Shown here: in pieces, positions 24,424-33,698 of the stretch
Layout: each line of letters starts with the position of its first letter
Numbering within the stretch: position 1 is the first letter of the stretch
Assembly: GCF_963668385.1 (NCBI RefSeq)
Contig: NZ_OY764327.1
Location: 5,242,501-5,306,500 of the forward strand
Direction: 5' to 3'
DNA from: an uncultured Carboxylicivirga sp.
GTDB taxonomy: Bacteria; Bacteroidota; Bacteroidia; Bacteroidales; Marinilabiliaceae
DNA length: 64,000 bases
Notes under the pieces: generated by a model
Told to the model about the DNA's origin: nothing
Databases searched by the model: none
The model's input: only the letters and a program-made list of their open reading frames with translations
Translations under genes and position numbers: made by a program

Positions 24424-27009
24424 TTATTGAAGCTTGATGCTTCCTAAATCTTCTTTATTGGAGGTTTTCCTGGGGGATGATTTCCGTTTTGCCGGAGTGC
24501 TGTCTTTTTTTCGGAACATGAGATAAGCTCCTGTACCAACAAGTGCTGCAACACCTAAACCAATACCGACTTTTGCTCCCTTGCTTAGTTTCTTTTTGCC
24601 TGTTGCAGCAGGATTCGTTGTAGTCGATTGTGGTGTGTAGTTCCCGGATTTCATTATGGGTTGGGGAGTATAACTGCCTGATTGTGGCATGATACTATTG
24701 GATGGAGGCATCACGCTGTTTGTTGGTGGAGCATAAGCTTCGGGTGTAGGAGCTGCCTGATTGGTAAATTGAGATACCACTTCCGTTGCAGGAGCTGCTT
24801 TTTTGAATTTATCTTTAACCTTTGTAAAGATGTTTTTGATAGGCTTTAACCAGCTTCCGATTTTTGCCAACACACCACTTGCTGCGGTTACTGAGGCTGC
24901 TGTTGCAACTGCACCCATATTGCCCAATTCTGCCAATTCGCCAATGGCTTCCAAACCTTTCAAATCAGCAAGTAAACCATCAATGCCTTTAAGTGAGAAG
25001 TCGGAACTCTTTTGCTTAGCACCTTTCAGGATTGCTTTTCTAAGGTTCTTTTCTCTCCCTTGTAAACCAGTAAACAGTTTCTTGATTTTGCGGTGAGTTT
25101 TTTTGAGTTTGGCTAGTTTTGTTGAGTCAATTTTGTATTTGCTGGCAAGGTTATCTGGCAAATATGCATATTGTAGCTTTTTAGCGATACCAAACATGTT
25201 TAAGCGAAGAGCTGCCAATAAACCATTTCGGATAGCAATTGATAAGGGATTAAAGCGGATAATGGCTTTAACTACTTTTTTAGCCACCTTTCCGACTTTC
25301 TTAGCAGCTTTTTTTACACCTTTTCCAATCTTTTTCCCAATTCTTTTCAATGATTTAAAGAAACCACCAAGACCTCTTTGACCTTCAAGCCCATCAATTT
25401 CTTCATCATAATCATCCAATTCTGATAAACCATCAATAGCATCCGAATCATATTTTATTAAGCCTTTAGCTGATAACTGATTTTCAATTTGAGCTAATTT
25501 CTCAAGAACTTTATCTCGCTGTGGAGTATTCCAAAACTTGATAGCCTGGTCCAACATGGAAATGAATTGGTCAGGGTTTTGGACGTGAGCCATTCTATCC
25601 TTGTTCTCCCGGTTCTTTAAGAGATAATTCCGGGTACGGACTAAATAGTTGTAGGTGGCATCTTCGGCATCACCCAAGCCGTTTATGGCATCGTCAAAGT
25701 CAACACCTGAAACAATGGCAATAAGGTCTTCATGGTTGGCTTGTGCCTGAACACCACCAGCTAAATCAATACCTGATAAAACTGATATTGGTAAACCTAA
25801 AGCACTTGTGCCTGTGATACCATCAATACCTCTAAGTCCAGCTAATTGTAGCGGAGACATATCAAAATCAGACCGCTCAAAACTGTATGGCTTTTGGTAA
25901 TCGAACTTTGAGAGAACAGGGTCGATAACGATTTCATCTTCGGAATCACCAACCGCAGGAACAATCACATAGATATGCTGAAAGTTCTTTTTACCGTCAT
26001 ACTTGGTAATGCGGAGCTTGAACGGAATACCCAAACACTTTAAAAGCGAACCCACAAAAATGCTGTAATCATCACAGTCAATTCCTGCATCTGATTTACC
26101 TTTCTGCTTGAACTTGATTTGTCCGTCTAACCATGAGCGTGAAGGAGTACGGAGCTGTTCCGTTCCGTCATCGTCTTTATGATACTGCAAATAATTGTAC
26201 GAAAAGTTGAAGATGTTACGGCAAGATTCTTTGAGTGAATCACCTTGTAGCATACTTGCCAGTTCCTCGACTTCCCGAAAATGTGTACCGATAATGTCAA
26301 TACAACTTTCAACGGTTTCAATTACGTTGCCGTTTTTTATAAATGTGTCCTGTCCGTTTGCCTTTTTTATAAGGTGGTTGAAACGTTTACCGTTTTGGGT
26401 GTTTCGTGGGCCGGATACAATGCCCAATTCTCCCAATGCTAATCCGTTCATATTTTGCCTCATAGTGATTTTGTTTTCAATGGAATTCAGCGAACCCAAT
26501 CCTGCGGTTTGGGTTTCGTCCTCTGATAATGATTGAGTGGTAGTAAGAGTTTCGCCATTAACGCTGATGGTCATGATGAATGTCATGTCTGCTTTAAGTT
26601 GCTGAGTATTGGAAAGCACGGAAAGAGTAAGACCTTTACCCATAAGGTTCAGGTATGGCACTTGAAAAACGATTTCAGGCTCTTGTGTTTTGCCTGCACC
26701 AATGGTAAGTCCTTTAATATCGGGGGTAGAATAAGCGACTGCCGAACCTTTGTAATTTGCAACTACCTGGTTTACGGCTAATGTGATAGGTGCTTTGGTG
26801 GGATTGTAGCAGCGAAGCTTTATGGCAAACTGAACTTCCTGTAAGTTCATCTTGTGGATGCGGAATCCTAAAAGAGCAAAATTCATTTTTGCCCCGGCTA
26901 GAAGCTTTTTGCCTTTTTTAATCAGGTAGAAACCTCCACCAACGGCTGCAACTGCTGCTAATGTGCCTAATATTTTCTTTGTGCTTGCTTCCATAATGGA
27001 AACAAACAT
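24424..27009 (-). CDS. Large membrane protein with LEA/WHy-like and transglutaminase-like domains
   Basis: The 861-residue protein has an N-terminal membrane helix (about 14-30), a beta domain resembling LEA14/WHy proteins (about 40-160), and a transglutaminase-like domain (about 235-370) whose triad can be read as Cys312 (GIDCDDYS), His345 (QHIYVIV) and Asp363 (VIDPVLS). It continues with a Lys-rich amphipathic region (about 540-700), a Pro/Ser/Gln-rich linker and a C-terminal membrane helix (VGIGLGVAALVGTGAYLMF). An alternative start is at 26994. It is the first and largest gene of the virion block. Protease, cross-linking or cell-wall activity is possible; the Lys-rich part could bind DNA or membrane. 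Confidence 0.65.
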   Translation of the reverse strand: MFVSIMEASTKKILGTLAAVAAVGGGFYLIKKGKKLLAGAKMNFALLGFRIHKMNLQEVQFAIKLRCYNPTKAPITLAVNQVVANYKGSAVAYSTPDIKGLTIGAGKTQEPEIVFQVPYLNLMGKGLTLSVLSNTQQLKADMTFIMTISVNGETLTTTQSLSEDETQTAGLGSLNSIENKITMRQNMNGLALGELGIVSGPRNTQNGKRFNHLIKKANGQDTFIKNGNVIETVESCIDIIGTHFREVEELASMLQGDSLKESCRNIFNFSYNYLQYHKDDDGTEQLRTPSRSWLDGQIKFKQKGKSDAGIDCDDYSIFVGSLLKCLGIPFKLRITKYDGKKNFQHIYVIVPAVGDSEDEIVIDPVLSKFDYQKPYSFERSDFDMSPLQLAGLRGIDGITGTSALGLPISVLSGIDLAGGVQAQANHEDLIAIVSGVDFDDAINGLGDAEDATYNYLVRTRNYLLKNRENKDRMAHVQNPDQFISMLDQAIKFWNTPQRDKVLEKLAQIENQLSAKGLIKYDSDAIDGLSELDDYDEEIDGLEGQRGLGGFFKSLKRIGKKIGKGVKKAAKKVGKVAKKVVKAIIRFNPLSIAIRNGLLAALRLNMFGIAKKLQYAYLPDNLASKYKIDSTKLAKLKKTHRKIKKLFTGLQGREKNLRKAILKGAKQKSSDFSLKGIDGLLADLKGLEAIGELAELGNMGAVATAASVTAASGVLAKIGSWLKPIKNIFTKVKDKFKKAAPATEVVSQFTNQAAPTPEAYAPPTNSVMPPSNSIMPQSGSYTPQPIMKSGNYTPQSTTTNPAATGKKKLSKGAKVGIGLGVAALVGTGAYLMFRKKDSTPAKRKSSPRKTSNKEDLGSIKLQ

Positions 27010-27147
27010 ATAGTAGGCTTATGGTGGGAGATTGGTTGTGTTTGGCTATGTTTTGCCCGAATAGGTTGGATTTGGTTATTTTTGAGCGGAGGGTACAAAA
27101 AAAGCGGTGGAGTGCTGACTTTATACAATATTGTATAGTAATTTATT

Positions 27148-27858
27148 TTATTCAATCAAATTAATCCAAAAGTGAAACAAGTTTATAAAGCTATCTTCTT
27201 CACCTGAAGTTAGTAGGAGGTTCTTAGAGAAAAGCTTGCTTACTCTATTATTTTCCTTTGATTTTAAGACGAGTTTCTCTTTTTCATTCCATTCATTAGG
27301 GGAAGTAACTATTAACTCGCTAATCCATTCATTGATTTTTAAAAACCAATGATTAGCATCTTCCTGTTGCACATACCCAATAATCGCAGCAAAGCATAAG
27401 TTTTTGCCGTGTATCTCTTTTTTAAATCTTTCAATACCTCCACAAGGCTTATTATGTCCAATTACATACTCCTTCTCTCTGTATTGTCCAGGAGTCGGTA
27501 GTCTTTTGGCTTCCATTGAGAAAAATGAATCAAATTCTCCATAGCTTCTATCTCCAACAATTAAATGCTCACTTACGGATAGTGTGCCAATATCTGTTTG
27601 TGGGCTATTGCCTGATTCAGAATTTTCAACATTTTCATGCTGAAAATAAAATGGATATGAACTAGCATTCCTATTTAGATATTTACATAACTTATCTGTC
27701 AGAGATTTTTCACTTGTATCAATTTTTCCTTTAACTTTTTCAGCAAACTCTGAAAAGTAAATTTCAATAAACTCAACAACTGATTTTATAGAAGAATCAA
27801 TTTCAATACCATTTGTTAGCTTACCGCTACTGTTATTTTGAGAAACGTCTGCTAACAT
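27148..27858 (-). CDS. Putative PD-(D/E)XK restriction endonuclease
   Basis: The 236-residue protein has a candidate nuclease core at FDSFFSMEAKRL (Asp110, Glu116, Lys118), which fits the D...ExK pattern of PD-(D/E)XK enzymes, and a preceding YFQHENVEN segment. It starts at the base next to the stop of the methyltransferase gene, implying co-translation. The combination suggests the cleaving partner of a restriction-modification system. Family and recognition site cannot be given. Confidence 0.6.
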   Translation of the reverse strand: MLADVSQNNSSGKLTNGIEIDSSIKSVVEFIEIYFSEFAEKVKGKIDTSEKSLTDKLCKYLNRNASSYPFYFQHENVENSESGNSPQTDIGTLSVSEHLIVGDRSYGEFDSFFSMEAKRLPTPGQYREKEYVIGHNKPCGGIERFKKEIHGKNLCFAAIIGYVQQEDANHWFLKINEWISELIVTSPNEWNEKEKLVLKSKENNRVSKLFSKNLLLTSGEEDSFINLFHFWINLIE

Positions 27859-30800
27859 TTAATATCCTTGTTTTCTTAAATCTGAGAATGTTTCATCTGC
27901 GTCACGTAGTGCAATTGATTTAAGCCAATATCTAAGTTTCTTTGGCTTTATTAGATAAATAACATTACCCTCATAAACTCGTATATTACGTATTATTCTT
28001 AAGTTAACTCCATATTGTTTTTGTACAAGTTCATTTATGTAAAGTTCAGCATCTGATGTGTTAGAAAAATCAATAGTTGGGCGATTACCAAAGTAGAATG
28101 GATAACAAATATATCGGTCAGTTTCAAAATAAGAATAAGAATTTATTGTTTTAAAAACCTGTTTTAGGATTCCACAATATATTTCTCCAAACTCAATAAG
28201 GTTTTGTTTTGATGCAGCTTCTGTTAAAATAGTTGAGTTCTCACCTTTTTGCTTAAATTCAATTAGGTAGTCTACAACATCATTAATTATTATATTTTCA
28301 TATTCTGAAAATTCAATAAGGTTCTTTGTCGGAAATGGTAATTTATCTATGTCTCCTTTAAGTAAAGAGGTAGATTTGTTTACCATATATCTACCAGAAA
28401 TACCAGCAAGATAAAATAAATAGAATTTATTGTTTTTCAGTCTGTTAGAAATCTCTAACAATTCTTCTTTATTTGAAGTATGAATGCCTATAATTTGAGA
28501 TGTAAATGATAAATACTCATCAGTGTAATCAATAGGTATTGAATACTTTCCTGCCACTTCTCCTAGAAGTAAATGAGGTGGTTCGAAAATTTCAGGTTTC
28601 TTAACCCAGTCTCTTAAAAAATATTCATTTTCAAGCTTTTCTATCATGGCATCATCAATGCCACTATCCTTTAGACCTTTAGGTAATAGCGTATTTTTTC
28701 CTGTTAAAAAGGAAGCCTTAATGAATTTTTTATTTAAAAAATCTAACCTTTCCCTTTCTTCATTGGATAAATTGAATTCATCTTGCTTATTTAGAGCAAC
28801 AAGTTCCTCTATTTCGGTCGATTTTCCAGTTTTAAATCCTTCTCCAATTATCCAATTATCATTTTTTTTCTTATAACCTAAATATTCTCCTAAAGTTCGT
28901 GTAGATGTATATTTATTCATCAATTGATGAACACGTGAGCCGCCTAAGAAATTGGATTTCCAAATTAATACATCATTTAATGCTAAATGATAAGGAACGG
29001 TATGAAAATCATAGCTATCTAATTCGAAATAGAGTTTTTCTTTATGAGGTTTAGTTCTACGAACAGTTACATGAAGTAAAGCTTTATTTTTAGATTCTTC
29101 GTTTTTAATAAAAGCCGCGGCAGTAGCAACATCCCCATTTTTGCCAAAAAGTATTCTACTAATATGTGTAAAGTCTATAATCTGAGGAACGTTATACTTC
29201 TGTAATAGATTCTGTCTAAATTCAAAAGATGAATTGTTGTATAGTAATGGACCAGAAGGCTGAATTAGACACACAAGTCCACCTTTTTTACAAAATTCAA
29301 TGGATTGCTCTAAAAATAAAAGTGCTACTTGATTATCTGGTAAGGATACAGGTAATTCTTTAGTTTCACCATTTTTAAGAAGCTTTGTTAGTTTTCTAGT
29401 TCTACTTCTTTTTATTTCAATATCCTTTGCAGCTGGTGTAAGTTTTGCTTCAAAAGGAGGATTACCGATAATTAAGTCAAAGGAGTTGTTTAACCTATTC
29501 CCTGAAATTACATTGAAAAAATCATCATGGAGTATATTTTCTTCATGTAAATTATCAAACTTGAGGTCTTTCCAAATTTGTAAAGGAGTTAATTCATCAC
29601 ATAACGCTAAGCTTAAACTAAAAACGGTCAAGTTTGCTGCATCTTTATTTAGTTCAACTCCAAAGATATTTTCTTTTAATAGTTTTTTTAAAGTTGGTAG
29701 GTTAGGCCTTTTCCAACTATTCTTTTTTCTCCAACGATAAATTAATCTTCTGTATGCACCAACAAGGAATACACCTGAACCACAAGATGGGTCAAGTATC
29801 TTAAAATCTGTCTTCTCATCATTGATTGGCATTGCTTCATCTAAAAGAAAGTTTACCAAATATGGAGGCGTGTATACAACTCCCGGTTGCTTCCCTAAAA
29901 ATTCTTCATAAATATTACTTATTAACTCTACAGGTAAATCGTTAAATGAATATAAACGCCAAAAAACAAACTGCATATTATCAAGGTCACCATCTAAGAA
30001 ATGACCAAAACGAGTTAAATCTGCATCTTTAATATATTCTCTTTCTGTATCATCAAGATGAAAAATTCCTCCATTAAAATGTTGAGCTAAAAAGTCAAGT
30101 AATTTTAAGTAAGCACCCACAGTACTTAAAATATCAGTGAATTTCTCTGCCTTAGTTACAAACTTGCTAAAAAAATCATCAGGAAAAACTCTATTACCAT
30201 TTTCGTCTTCTCTTTCCTCTAAATATTTAATAAGAATAGAAACAACCATTATTTTACGAGCAAATTTAGCAGGTAAAATATCCTGTTCAATTATATCTTT
30301 TAATGCTTGTTTTAGCTCCGTAAGGAGTTTTTCATATGCACTATTACTAAATTTGAATTGACTACTATAAACCGAATTCTCCCAGAATGTTCCATTATCA
30401 AATGCTTTTCCTGAAAACTCCTTAAATTTTTGTTGGTTTTCACAATCTATTAATTTGGAAGTTTCAGCAGCTAATTTGATTATTGTTAATGGAGAGTATT
30501 TTAGCTCCTTTCCTTCAGCTGGTCTTTCAAAGCAATTAAAAATCCGAACATCCCTTTTTGTAAATACAAAAAACATTGGAACTTGTCCTGAACTATATAA
30601 TTGTTTGTGTAAATGTGTTAACTCAGTTTCTTCTACACCTATTTTATCGGTATAATCATAAAGGTAAATTTGAGCAACTGAAGGTCTATTTTCAAATTTT
30701 CGGAAATAGACGTATGTGACACCATATTTATTTGCGTTCTCTAACGCAATTATTTCTTCAGGTGATAAATTATTATTATTCAAATATCCGACAACAGGAA

Positions 30801-30873
30801 TTAGTCCAGATGTATGATTGTCATCCACAATCATATCCAGTTGTTCTAAACCATATTTTAATTCCTGAGTCAT
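27859..30873 (-). CDS. Large N6-adenine DNA methyltransferase (Type IIG/Eco57I-like)
   Basis: The 1004-residue protein has a central methyltransferase domain: AdoMet motif DPSCGSGVF (361-369) and catalytic NPPF (471-474, in LIIGNPPFEAK). The N-terminal about 300 residues include a strand pattern of nuclease-like domains (VTYVYFRKFE, MFFVFTKRDVRIF) without a clear D-ExK, so any cleavage function there may be lost. The C-terminal about 350 residues probably hold the target-recognition region (ending YEGNVIYLIKPKKLRYWL). It lies 7 bp after the HTH gene stop and directly abuts the nuclease gene. It would methylate adenine in a specific site and protect host or viral DNA. Confidence 0.85.
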   Translation of the reverse strand: MTQELKYGLEQLDMIVDDNHTSGLIPVVGYLNNNNLSPEEIIALENANKYGVTYVYFRKFENRPSVAQIYLYDYTDKIGVEETELTHLHKQLYSSGQVPMFFVFTKRDVRIFNCFERPAEGKELKYSPLTIIKLAAETSKLIDCENQQKFKEFSGKAFDNGTFWENSVYSSQFKFSNSAYEKLLTELKQALKDIIEQDILPAKFARKIMVVSILIKYLEEREDENGNRVFPDDFFSKFVTKAEKFTDILSTVGAYLKLLDFLAQHFNGGIFHLDDTEREYIKDADLTRFGHFLDGDLDNMQFVFWRLYSFNDLPVELISNIYEEFLGKQPGVVYTPPYLVNFLLDEAMPINDEKTDFKILDPSCGSGVFLVGAYRRLIYRWRKKNSWKRPNLPTLKKLLKENIFGVELNKDAANLTVFSLSLALCDELTPLQIWKDLKFDNLHEENILHDDFFNVISGNRLNNSFDLIIGNPPFEAKLTPAAKDIEIKRSRTRKLTKLLKNGETKELPVSLPDNQVALLFLEQSIEFCKKGGLVCLIQPSGPLLYNNSSFEFRQNLLQKYNVPQIIDFTHISRILFGKNGDVATAAAFIKNEESKNKALLHVTVRRTKPHKEKLYFELDSYDFHTVPYHLALNDVLIWKSNFLGGSRVHQLMNKYTSTRTLGEYLGYKKKNDNWIIGEGFKTGKSTEIEELVALNKQDEFNLSNEERERLDFLNKKFIKASFLTGKNTLLPKGLKDSGIDDAMIEKLENEYFLRDWVKKPEIFEPPHLLLGEVAGKYSIPIDYTDEYLSFTSQIIGIHTSNKEELLEISNRLKNNKFYLFYLAGISGRYMVNKSTSLLKGDIDKLPFPTKNLIEFSEYENIIINDVVDYLIEFKQKGENSTILTEAASKQNLIEFGEIYCGILKQVFKTINSYSYFETDRYICYPFYFGNRPTIDFSNTSDAELYINELVQKQYGVNLRIIRNIRVYEGNVIYLIKPKKLRYWLKSIALRDADETFSDLRKQGY

Positions 30874-30880
30874 TCAATGT

Positions 30881-31090
30881 TTATCTTTGAGTAGATATAA
30901 GTAGTTCCCTCACATCAACTTCTAATACTCTTGCTATTTGAAATAAAGTTTCGATTCGAGGCTGCATTTCATTTCGACACCATTTCGACACAGTGGTTCT
31001 GTTCATATGTAATTCATCAGCAAGGGAATTATTTGTTTTTCCCTTTTCTGCTAAAACAGCTTTTATACGATTATAGGTATGCTTACTCAT
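30881..31090 (-). CDS. XRE-family HTH regulator (controller-protein-like)
   Basis: The 69-residue protein is a minimal Cro/C1-type HTH: NRIKAVLAEKGKTNNSLADE, then MNRTTVSKWCRNEMQPRIET and LFQIARVLEVDVRELL. It lies 7 bp ahead of the methyltransferase gene. Its size and position match controller (C) proteins of restriction-modification systems, which delay nuclease expression after entry. Its operator was not located, but the gap up to 31360 is A+T-rich and holds an imperfect TTGACA/TGTCAT dyad at about 31290-31320. Confidence 0.8.
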   Translation of the reverse strand: MSKHTYNRIKAVLAEKGKTNNSLADELHMNRTTVSKWCRNEMQPRIETLFQIARVLEVDVRELLISTQR

Positions 31091-31360
31091 ATCGATTTCC
31101 TTCTAATGCAAATATAGAGACTTAAAAAGATATGAAAAAGGGTTCATTATATGCTTTAATATATTCATGTGAATATTATAAATATTTTTATATAGCTTTA
31201 AAGGCATATTAAAAGCCTATTAGGATATTTTTTGAATATTTTAAAATGCTACAATCAATATACAAAACCAAAGGAATTGCAGTATTGTTTATTGACATAA
31301 ACTATAAATTTGTCATTTCTTTTCTGATAAGGCAATTCTGTAATTCATAACTCAATTCAA

Positions 31361-31711
31361 TTACAGTCTATCCAACCAATCTGCAATATCAGCAAAAAGG
31401 CTTTTCTTTATAGAAGATTCCGTTGTTTGCATTTTCTGCCTTAGGTAATCCTGTGGTACTTGTTTTTTAATTAGAACTTTGGCAATCTTACCCAATTCGT
31501 TTATCAATTCTTTTTCAACTGATAAACCGCTATTAGAGGGAGTGAAGACTTTTTGTTCATGCTGTAAGCTTAAAAGAAATTCCTTGTATTCGGCTTGCAT
31601 ATCCTGGAACTCTTTGGCCGTTCCTCCGGCATCGGGGTGAAGTTGCTTTGCTAATTTTCTGTAATGTAGTTTGGCTTGTTCAATATCGGTTATGCCTAAG
31701 AAATACATCAT
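31361..31711 (-). CDS. Short J-domain (DnaJ-like) protein, right copy
   Basis: The 116-residue protein is paralogous to the left copy over its full length: J-domain with HPD at residues 25-27 (AKQLHPDAGGTAKEF) and the same C-terminal region (LIKKQVPQDYLRQKM). Its start overlaps the stop of the DUF4248-like gene by 4 bp. It points into the module, opposite to the left copy. Confidence 0.75.
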   Translation of the reverse strand: MMYFLGITDIEQAKLHYRKLAKQLHPDAGGTAKEFQDMQAEYKEFLLSLQHEQKVFTPSNSGLSVEKELINELGKIAKVLIKKQVPQDYLRQKMQTTESSIKKSLFADIADWLDRL

Positions 31712-31941
31712 AATTGTTCAAATTCTTCAAGTGTTATACAAAAATGTTCCAGGATTAAAAGGAGCTGTTGTTTGGTGTAATAATGGCGTTTTGTATTTCC
31801 TGCCTGTTCAATCCGTTGCTTGAGTACTGGGCAAATGTCAATTTCATTGCGAAGCTGCTGCATTGCTGACTTCATTGAAATACTGTCAGGGTAAAGTTTC
31901 TTTACCAAATCCTGTTTTAATATGGTTCTGCGTACTATCAT
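31708..31941 (-). CDS. DUF4248-like small protein, right copy
   Basis: The 77-residue protein matches the left copy at 58 of 74 residues (LVKKLYPDSISMKSAMQQLR; KQQLLLILEHF). It is the first gene read inward from the right end, with the same leader words upstream in the 32330-32442 stretch. The spacing from leader to gene (about 400 bp) is longer than on the left (about 140 bp); the extra sequence has no clear gene. Confidence 0.75.
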   Translation of the reverse strand: MIVRRTILKQDLVKKLYPDSISMKSAMQQLRNEIDICPVLKQRIEQAGNTKRHYYTKQQLLLILEHFCITLEEFEQL

Positions 31942-32329
31942 AGTGTAGGATTTAGGTTAAAAATGAGCGATAACGCACCTGAAATATTGAGAAAAGTAGG
32001 CTTGTAGAGTTTATTTCAACTGCTTTTGAAGGCTTTTGAATACTTTTTAGCTTATACAGACTGCTTTTGAGGAATTTAAGACAATATTTAAAGTGCTTTT
32101 TTGAATATTGAGAAAAATGAAGAGGGCTTTTTATATGGTTTATCAAGCATTCAAAAAACTGTTGCCAACTTGCCAAAGTATGAGGGATTTTGGAGGTTGT
32201 TTTGAGATATTTTGATGAAAAAAGAGACTGCTTTTGAAAAAAGCAGGTAATACCATGAGGATACCACCATATTACCAGCGTATTACAAAGAGCAAAACGA
32301 AGAATAAAGCAATAAATAGTAAAACCACA

Positions 32330-32442
32330 AAAGGCTATAAACACGAAAAGCCCCGATAGGAGGCTCATTTTTAATGAATTGGAATATGTATTGGGCATAA
32401 TTAAAAACATTATACCCTTGACAATTAGCTATATAAAGATAG
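32330..32442 (-). promoter_or_regulatory. Right terminal leader: promoter-like box and hairpin
   Basis: On the minus strand: CTATCTTTATATAGCTAATT, GGTATAAT, hairpin (AGCCTCC-tatc-GGGGCT) and TTTTCGTGTTTATAG. This repeats the word order of the left leader with divergence between words, as expected for old inverted terminal copies. Like the left one, it could be an attenuator or insulator ahead of the inward-reading pair. Confidence 0.5.
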
Positions 32443-32447
32443 TCTTT

Positions 32448-33608
32448 TTACTTATTGGCAGCTTTGTTTTCATCGTAAAAATCAGAATTATCCTTTTTAA
32501 CTGTAAAGCAAAAAATATTTTGCTCCTTTGATTCTTCAAGCCATATCTCACCACCTAAAAATTCGGTATAGGCTTTGGCTATGTGTAACCCAAGACCGAT
32601 ACCTTGATGTGTCCGATTTAAAGAATTATCGGCATTCATAAATGATTCAAAAATTAAATCCGATTCTTCTTTGGGAATCTTATCACCATTATTAGCAATC
32701 TTGATTAAATAGCTATCGTTACTTTCGGTTTCACTTATACTTATTTCTATTTTTTTAGGCGAATCAGAAAACTTATAAGCGTTATCAATTAGTTTATTTA
32801 GGATTACATTCGTTTTAAGTAAATCGTTTTTACACGGTATATCAGGATTGCAATTAAAAATAATTTCTGCTTTTTCTGAATATATAGCGTCCAGGTACAA
32901 TTCACGAACAACATCGTTTAACATTTGCCTAATGCAAAATGTTTCACCCTTGTATTTCAGTTTATTAGCGAAAACGACGGAACTATCTATAATATTGTCC
33001 ATGGTATGCATAAGCCTCTTTCCACTCTGAACAATAATGTCAAGTGTACTCTGTAATTCTGGATAGCCAGGATCAGTCATTATTAGTTCCGAAAATCCTA
33101 AAATACTGTTTAAGGGTGTACGTACCTCATGTGAGATATTTTTTAGGAATACATCTTTTACTTTATTCGCTCGTTTTTCATTTTCAAGCGATTGTTTTAG
33201 ATTCTCTACAAGTTCTCGATTTTGCTTTTCTAAATCGTATTTATCAATGGCATTTTTAATAGTAATATTTAATTGCTCATAATCCCAAGGCTTTTGTATA
33301 AAACCATAGAAAGAATGTGAGTTAACCGCTTTTATTGCAATTTCTGATTCGGCATAGGCAGTAACTAAAATTTTAATTGCAAATGGAAACTTCTCCTGAA
33401 TTCTCATTGCAAATTTAATTCCATCCTCTTCAGGCATTTTATAATCTACCAGAATTACCTTTATCTCATTGTTTTCGAGATGTTTTTCTGCTTCAACTGT
33501 ATTGACTGATACCCAAACTTTATATTGCTGAGAAAAACTAGCTTTAAATCCGGTAAGGTTACCAGGTTCATCATCTATGTATAAAATATTTACTTTATCT
33601 GAACTCAT
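32448..33608 (-). CDS. Response-regulator/histidine-kinase hybrid
   Basis: The 386-residue protein (start MSSDKVN; the upstream in-frame codons to 33644 look less likely) has an N-terminal receiver domain (DDEPGNLTG; phospho-Asp in ILVDYKMPEEDG; Lys in FIQKPWDYEQL), a coiled coil, a dimerisation/phosphotransfer domain (KNISHEVRTPLNSILGFSE) and an ATPase domain (NKLIDNAYKF; GIGLGLHIAKAYTEFLGG). It has no membrane segment. Such REC-first kinases often take phosphate from another kinase and control taxis or gene expression. It is the last gene of the sensory block, with its end 6 bp inside the right terminal leader boundary of the virus-like module. Confidence 0.85.
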   Translation of the reverse strand: MSSDKVNILYIDDEPGNLTGFKASFSQQYKVWVSVNTVEAEKHLENNEIKVILVDYKMPEEDGIKFAMRIQEKFPFAIKILVTAYAESEIAIKAVNSHSFYGFIQKPWDYEQLNITIKNAIDKYDLEKQNRELVENLKQSLENEKRANKVKDVFLKNISHEVRTPLNSILGFSELIMTDPGYPELQSTLDIIVQSGKRLMHTMDNIIDSSVVFANKLKYKGETFCIRQMLNDVVRELYLDAIYSEKAEIIFNCNPDIPCKNDLLKTNVILNKLIDNAYKFSDSPKKIEISISETESNDSYLIKIANNGDKIPKEESDLIFESFMNADNSLNRTHQGIGLGLHIAKAYTEFLGGEIWLEESKEQNIFCFTVKKDNSDFYDENKAANK

Positions 33609-33698
33609 AAATTGTTTTTTGATGAAGTGGTAGCTAGATTTCATCTAACTACCACAGATAATAAAAAACTCTACAATGAAATGATTAAAGCCTTATAT

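Larger units (their letters stand above)
16595..32442. mobile_element. Putative non-tailed provirus structural module with restriction-modification cargo
   Basis: The interval is bounded by inverted, paralogous copies of a two-gene cassette (DUF4248-like plus J-domain) and matching leaders. Inside are ten minus-strand genes for virion-like proteins (17.5-27.0 kb) and a three-gene restriction-modification operon (27.1-31.1 kb). The virion-like set contains a P5-like lysozyme, a beta-helix protein with fibre-type repeats, small single-membrane-span proteins and an Arg-rich beta protein. No terminase, portal, tail, integrase or packaging ATPase is visible. The boundaries are those of the inverted similarity; true integration ends are not proven. 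Confidence 0.5.
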
